DNA of 64,000 bases from Gemmatimonadota bacterium (GTDB lineage Bacteria; ARS69): contig JASLLL010000010.1 of NCBI GenBank assembly GCA_030747075.1, positions 19,679 to 83,678 on the forward strand. Reading direction: 5' to 3'. The notes beneath the pieces were generated by a model. That model was not told the DNA's origin. It ran no database searches and saw only the letters and a list, made by a program, of their open reading frames with translations. Shown here piece by piece: positions 62,500 to 64,000 of the stretch; position 1 is the stretch's first letter, and each line of letters begins with the position of its first letter. A program made the position numbers and the translations under genes.

Positions 62500-64000
62500 A
62501 TGATAAAGCGCCTTAGTGTCGGCGTTCTTTTGGGTGCCCTGCTCGTCGTCTTCATTGGGAATGTCGCTCTTGCGGCCAATCCCGGTACGAAAGAGTGGAC
62601 GTCAGTCGGCAACCTCAACCCTGCTACGAATCACAATCTTCCTCTGTTCTTCCGTTCCTCCGCGGGTACGACTTGGGTCCAAGTCTACGATACGGGTACC
62701 TCCGCCTGCGCGGATGCCGACACGGTGAATTCTCCCGACGGTCAGACGGTGGATCATGTCTGGTGCTTTGAAGGCGCCGGCGGTGACAGCACCTGGCCGG
62801 CCATTCCGCCCGCACAGGACACCGGTTCCCGGCACGACTCCTGGGATCACTGGGCCCGATTCAATCCGCCGAATCCGGGCGGGTCGAAGTGGTTCGTGAC
62901 CAACCGGTACCCGGGCGCTTATGGCGGGACTTACAACGCCTGGTGCGGTTGCGACAGTCTGGGCGTCAACGTCAACTGCCCTGAGAAAGTCTTCTGGCCG
63001 GCAGATGACCAGGAAGGCAACGGAAACGACTGGAACTACTCGCTCGTTCTCTCCGCCCCGAGCCACCCCACCTATATGGGCGGGACCCTCGAGTTTGATG
63101 TTCGGTACGATGTCGAGTGCCTCTACGACTATATGTACCTTGAGTACTTCGAGAACTCGACCGGCCGGTGGGAGGTGGTTGTGGATACCGCTGGCACCGA
63201 GGCCGTGTTCAACGGCGTCTCCGGGATTCCGGACATCAACAACGGTGGTGTGGGCCGTGTGTGCGGAGACGACATTTTCGGATCCAGTGATCAGCACGAG
63301 ATCCTGGGGAGTATCGTAGATGCTTACGGCCACTCCTCCTGGATCGAGAATGTGACCTTCCCCATCAAGGACGCGAGTGGTGGAATTGAATTCCGCTGGC
63401 GCTGCTTCTCGGATGGTGCCTGGTCTGATGAAGACGGCAATGACACGGACGGTATGGGTGCCATTGACAATGTCTTGGTCACGATTGGTGCCACAGGGGA
63501 CACGATCACGGATGACTTCGAGACCGGAGATTTCTCCGGGATCCAGACATCCGGCGGTATACCGGCCGTCTGGATTCCTGGAGGACTCGAAGGGAACACC
63601 TACGACGGGTGGCACCTCGCCTTTGACCCGGCCTACAAGAACAAGGGTGCGACCTGCACCTTCTCGGACGACTGGATGTGGGCCGCAAAGCCTGAGACCG
63701 GTCAGATCCCGGAGAACGGGTTCTCCTATCTGCTGATCTCTCCTGTCATCGACAGTGATGGCTGGACCGGTGGTGTCGTGGAGTACTCCGGCTACCTGTG
63801 TATGCCTGAGGACAAGGACGACTATGTGGCCTACTACGCCCGCGTCTGGGATTCGGTCAACGGGTGGGGCACCTGGAACAACTTCACCGGCTTCATCTAT
63901 TACGGTGGATGTGACTTCTGGAACTTCAATGCCCAGCAGGAACTGACCACTTATCTCGGCACGACGGTGGACTCGCTGCAGGTCGCCTGGGAGATCATGG
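62500..64000 (+). CDS. Large secreted protein with repeated beta-sandwich modules, 3' end beyond window
   Basis: The frame is open from ATG 62500 to the window end: 500 codons with no stop. A signal peptide is clear (IKRLSVGVLLGALLVVFIGN, cut after ALA). The mature part is rich in Asp, Gly, Trp and Tyr. Two related modules are visible: near residues 175-230 (YSLVLSAPSHPTYMGGTLEF, then YDYMYLEYFENSTGRW) and 405-460 (FSYLLISPVIDSDGW, then DDYVAYYARVWDSVNGW). They resemble MAM/'choice-of-anchor' jelly rolls of exported proteins. It is probably a surface or protease-like exoprotein whose catalytic or anchoring part lies outside. GAGGGG lies about 11 bases before the ATG. Confidence 0.82.
   Translation, partial: MIKRLSVGVLLGALLVVFIGNVALAANPGTKEWTSVGNLNPATNHNLPLFFRSSAGTTWVQVYDTGTSACADADTVNSPDGQTVDHVWCFEGAGGDSTWPAIPPAQDTGSRHDSWDHWARFNPPNPGGSKWFVTNRYPGAYGGTYNAWCGCDSLGVNVNCPEKVFWPADDQEGNGNDWNYSLVLSAPSHPTYMGGTLEFDVRYDVECLYDYMYLEYFENSTGRWEVVVDTAGTEAVFNGVSGIPDINNGGVGRVCGDDIFGSSDQHEILGSIVDAYGHSSWIENVTFPIKDASGGIEFRWRCFSDGAWSDEDGNDTDGMGAIDNVLVTIGATGDTITDDFETGDFSGIQTSGGIPAVWIPGGLEGNTYDGWHLAFDPAYKNKGATCTFSDDWMWAAKPETGQIPENGFSYLLISPVIDSDGWTGGVVEYSGYLCMPEDKDDYVAYYARVWDSVNGWGTWNNFTGFIYYGGCDFWNFNAQQELTTYLGTTVDSLQVAWEIM

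Overview
The window reads as a high-GC (about two thirds G+C by eye), free-living, respiring Gram-negative-type bacterium. Several secreted proteins begin with signal peptides, and two end in a FlgD-like Ig fold of the kind used as a C-terminal sorting tail in the Bacteroidetes/Fibrobacteres/Eisenbacteria/Krumholzibacteria part of the tree. With the FG-GAP/ASPIC and YVTN surface proteins, this suggests an uncultured candidate phylum of that broad group. That placement is inference from gene style, not a marker-gene result. Gene packing is dense. Many neighbours share four-base ATGA, GTGA or TTGA stop/start overlaps, so operon structure is unusually easy to read.

Layout. 1-5778: distal half of a complex I operon (nuoJ partial, K, L, M, N). 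5939-7480: secreted BNR-repeat protein. 7691-15545: Rrf2 regulator plus a SUF iron-sulfur operon with two cysteine desulfurases (sufB, C, D, S, U, T, a NifS/IscS-type gene, an A-type carrier). 15481-20287: small unknown gene, then a Y-family polymerase and DnaE2-type polymerase pair behind a palindromic operator. 20232-25358: cytochrome/YVTN lipoprotein, Nudix hydrolase, internally duplicated unknown protein, rhomboid protease and MFS transporter. 25458-29235: DEDDh exonuclease with family-4 uracil-DNA glycosylase, then a large FG-GAP/ASPIC secreted protein. 29385-37091: 7Fe ferredoxin, proline dehydrogenase, a broken secreted protein, adenosine deaminase, Nudix-metallo-beta-lactamase fusion, and a membrane/spermidine-synthase-like/TPR fusion. 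37185-40414: DtxR-type regulator with feoA, feoB and a Cys-rich partner. 40374-45715: PrpD-family gene, glgC, fbp and divergent class II aldolase (carbon storage and gluconeogenesis). 45712-47653: endonuclease III, a cupredoxin-like protein lacking two copper ligands, HAD phosphatase. 47845-51391: a four-gene membrane cassette of unknown function. 51448-58837: glycosyltransferase, thiE, small membrane protein, secreted VCBS-like protein, and a fatty-acid beta-oxidation operon. 58977-64000: UPF0158 gene, phosphofructokinase, XRE-cupin regulator, folE, and the first 500 codons of a large secreted protein that runs off the end.

The core is central metabolism (respiration, Fe-S assembly, iron uptake, glycolysis/gluconeogenesis, beta-oxidation) with DNA repair genes interspersed. 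Iron is a recurring theme: SUF, Feo, ferredoxin, and Fe-S repair enzymes (UDG4, Nth). The most novel-looking unit is the 47845-51391 membrane cassette. Other points of interest are the catalytically intact Y-family/DnaE2 pair with its palindromic operator, the DtxR-type regulator with a cysteine cluster, and candidate operators for the SUF and XRE regulators. I saw no rRNA, tRNA, CRISPR array, insertion sequence or prophage.
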